Shown piece after piece: positions 7,202 to 7,885 of a stretch of 7,885 bases of DNA; within the stretch, counting starts at the first letter, position 1; each line of letters opens with the position of its first letter. Source of the stretch: DATDCV01 sp036524155 (GTDB taxonomy: Bacteria > Verrucomicrobiota > Verrucomicrobiia > Limisphaerales > UBA8199); NCBI GenBank assembly GCA_036524155.1, contig DATDCV010000080.1, positions 1 through 7,885 of the forward strand, written 5' to 3'. The translations under genes were made by a program, and so were the position numbers. The notes beneath the pieces were generated by a model. The model was given only the letters and a program-made list of their open reading frames with translations. It was not told where the DNA came from and ran no database searches.

Positions 7202-7284
7202 GCGATGGCTGCCGGCGGGCGTGGAGCGGGAGGAGTGTCGAAGGCCAGGGGGCGTGGTGGTCGAACTGCGGGGAGCGATGGGCT

Positions 7285-7377
7285 GGTTAACGCCGCTGCG
7301 CAGTGACGCGCCGCCCCAGGGGCGACCTGTGCAACGAGCTGGGCGTCGGCGCGTTCACTGCCGCAGCCTGGTTAGAC
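7285..7377 (-). other. Integron attC recombination site (candidate, intact)
   Basis: Read on the minus strand, the site begins with GTCTAAC (7377-7371), a perfect RYYYAAC R'' box, and ends with GTTAACC (7291-7285), one mismatch from GTTRRRY. Between them the arms fold as follows: a 3/3-nt unpaired central spacer; a 6-bp stem (7295-7300 with 7362-7367); an extrahelical base at 7361; 6 bp; an extrahelical base at 7354 or 7355; 7 bp (7307-7313 with 7347-7353); and a variable loop. Both bulges sit on the R'' arm, as in known attC sites. The length of 93 nt is within the usual range. The site lies 10 bp after the stop of the small minus-strand gene, the normal place for a cassette's own attC. Confidence 0.75.
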
Positions 7378-7672
7378 CACTTGGTGCTCATCGTGGTGTC
7401 ATAATGACGATAATGCCCACCGCAAACATCAACAAACATACAAGCACCAACAACGCCGTAACGTAAAGTCTCCTACGCTCGTCTTTTCGGCGTGCCTGGA
7501 CTTCAGCAATGGCGTCGGCCTGCCGACGCGATATGGCCTCCGTCTGCTGCTGGATACCTTCGCGCGTCTGTAAAGCCAACTCGTTGCGCTGCTTTGTGAG
7601 GTCGCGAATCTCTGTGAGTAACTCGAGCATCTTCTGTGCTTGTTCGTCGCTCATGGCGTGGTAGTGGTCCAA
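7291..7672 (-). mobile_element. Predicted integron gene cassette
   Basis: Integron integrase cuts between the G and TT of GTTRRRY. Cutting the core of the preceding attC (G at 7673) and that of the cassette's own attC (G at 7291) gives a cassette of about 382 bp. It holds one gene, 12 bp from the upstream core, and its attC. Compactness, single gene, gene orientation and attC placement all match a standard cassette. The integrase and attI would lie to the right, outside the window. Confidence 0.65.
7388..7654 (-). CDS. Cassette-encoded small coiled-coil, single-pass membrane protein
   Basis: 88 residues. The ATG at 7654 (MSDEQAQKML) was chosen because the extended frame to 7864 would run through an attC site and antisense to a group II intron, and has low-complexity composition. 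Residues about 3-58 are charged and Gln/Glu/Arg-rich with a heptad-like Leu/Ile pattern (for example LLTEIRDLTKQ), so a coiled coil is likely. A basic patch RRKDERRR (55-62) precedes one hydrophobic helix (about 63-85), leaving a 3-residue tail. The topology is probably N-terminus in the cytoplasm with a C-terminal tail anchor. No enzymatic motif is visible and no family is recognised with confidence; function is unknown. There is no clear Shine-Dalgarno. The start lies 12 bp downstream of an attC core, as is usual for cassette genes, which are commonly expressed from an upstream integron promoter. The intron now sits between this gene and that promoter. Confidence 0.8.
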   Translation of the reverse strand: MSDEQAQKMLELLTEIRDLTKQRNELALQTREGIQQQTEAISRRQADAIAEVQARRKDERRRLYVTALLVLVCLLMFAVGIIVIMTPR

Positions 7673-7751
7673 CGATCTGCAGCAGCGGCCCCGCGCCACT
7701 GGCGTAGAATGCAAACAGGACGGACTCGCGGGGTCCGCTGCCTGCGCTGGT
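7667..7751 (-). other. Second attC site, interrupted by a group II intron
   Basis: The minus strand reads GTTGGAC (7673-7667), a perfect GTTRRRY R' box. The arms pair as 7679-7682 with 7742-7745, then an extrahelical C at 7741, then 7683-7688 with 7735-7740, then an extrahelical T at 7734, then 7689-7695 with 7727-7733. The two bulges (C and T, 6 bp apart, same arm) match those of the attC at 7285-7377. The far core box should read GTTRRRY on the plus strand, but only GT (7750-7751) is present before the intron begins. The site is therefore split, and its remainder should lie beyond the intron. Confidence 0.65.
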
Positions 7752-7885
7752 GTGCGCCTGACATGGGCGTGAACTGATGGGGTGAAAGTCCCCTGTGCAG
7801 GAACACAGTCAGGCTGCCTCTCATAGCGAGGGGCAGCATGACGCAAAGCACTAGACCGAGGCAACTGCGGAATCGCGAGGTTCCG
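7752..7885 (+). mobile_element. Group II intron, 5' end (partial, runs off window)
   Basis: The segment starts GTGCGCC, a typical bacterial group II 5' end. It continues with the domain I landmarks GGGGTGAAAGTCCCC (7779-7793), a GCCTC...GAGGGGC hairpin, AGACCGAGGCAAC and GGAATCGCGAGGTTCCG. The opening CGCC/GGCG helix (7755-7758 with the following GGGCG) is also usual. Only about 134 nt are visible, so the reverse transcriptase/maturase and domains V-VI must be to the right. The insertion point is immediately 3' of a bulged attC stem-loop, on the strand opposite the cassette gene. That is the site preference known for group IIC-attC introns. Class IIC membership is inferred from this context, not shown by domain V. 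Confidence 0.82.

Larger units (their letters stand above)
6401..7284. other. Gene-poor intergenic region with hairpins and short repeats
   Basis: No open frame here has recognisable domains, a plausible start or protein-like composition; the longest frames (60-150 codons) overlap one another on both strands. What can be seen is a GC-rich stretch (6401-6545), a terminator-like hairpin, further hairpins, and a purine-rich repeat remnant near 6711-6750. GAGGTTGGAAT occurs twice (7035-7045 and 7053-7063). CGCGAAGCG occurs twice (7023-7031 and 7083-7091). CCGCGGAAG (6741-6749) is inverted at 6819-6827. The layout suggests decayed repeats bordering an integron. Confidence 0.6.

Noticed and set aside
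7122..7212. Possible third attC starting at GACTAAC (7122-7128)
   Set aside because: The box has a mismatch at the second position, no GTTRRRY partner is found to the right, and the pairing of gcagcca with tggctgc does not continue to a core box.
7655..7864. N-terminal extension of the small membrane protein to an ATG at 7864
   Set aside because: It would be antisense to the group II intron and read through an attC stem-loop. The composition is low-complexity, and the coiled-coil protein starts naturally at 7654.

Overview
The window looks like a chromosomal piece from a GC-rich PVC-group bacterium, most likely Verrucomicrobiota. This is inferred from gene content: a DUF4914-type protein, and a Tat-exported Gfo/Idh/MocA oxidoreductase paired with a Tat-exported sugar phosphate isomerase/epimerase. 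Most starts lack a clear Shine-Dalgarno, and there are GC-rich intergenic stretches full of short repeats. No rRNA or convincing tRNA gene was seen.

Layout. 181-2121 (+) encodes a conserved DUF4914-like protein with a Walker A loop resembling those of PEP carboxykinase and HPr kinase. It converges, with a 17-bp gap, on a leftward block of three genes. In transcription order these are a Tat-signal Gfo/Idh/MocA oxidoreductase (6005-4404), a Tat-signal TIM-barrel sugar phosphate isomerase/epimerase (4393-3473, 10 bp downstream) and a secreted trypsin-like serine protease with a TPR-like C-terminus (3425-2139). The first two are a plausible extracytoplasmic sugar-modifying pair. The protease may only be co-transcribed. 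Upstream of the block lie a candidate promoter, a small palindrome and two clusters of related 10-bp tandem repeats. The T-tracts of these repeats are phased at one helical turn. From about 6230 to 7284 there is no credible gene, only hairpins, repeated short motifs and a terminator-like structure.

The right end is the most interesting part: a piece of an integron cassette array read on the minus strand. A bulged imperfect inverted repeat at 7285-7377 has the structure and polarity of an attC site. It sits 10 bp past the stop of a small gene (7654-7388) for an 88-residue coiled-coil plus single-membrane-helix protein. 12 bp before that gene's ATG is a perfect attC core (GTTGGAC on the minus strand), belonging to a second bulged stem-loop of the same architecture. 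The second attC is cut two bases into its far core box by the 5' end of a group II intron. The intron lies on the opposite strand to the cassette gene and runs off the window at 7885. This matches the known habit of group IIC-attC introns, which insert beside attC stem-loops in the antisense direction. The predicted excisable cassette is 7291-7672, about 382 bp. The integrase, the rest of the array and the intron-encoded reverse transcriptase would lie to the right, outside the window.
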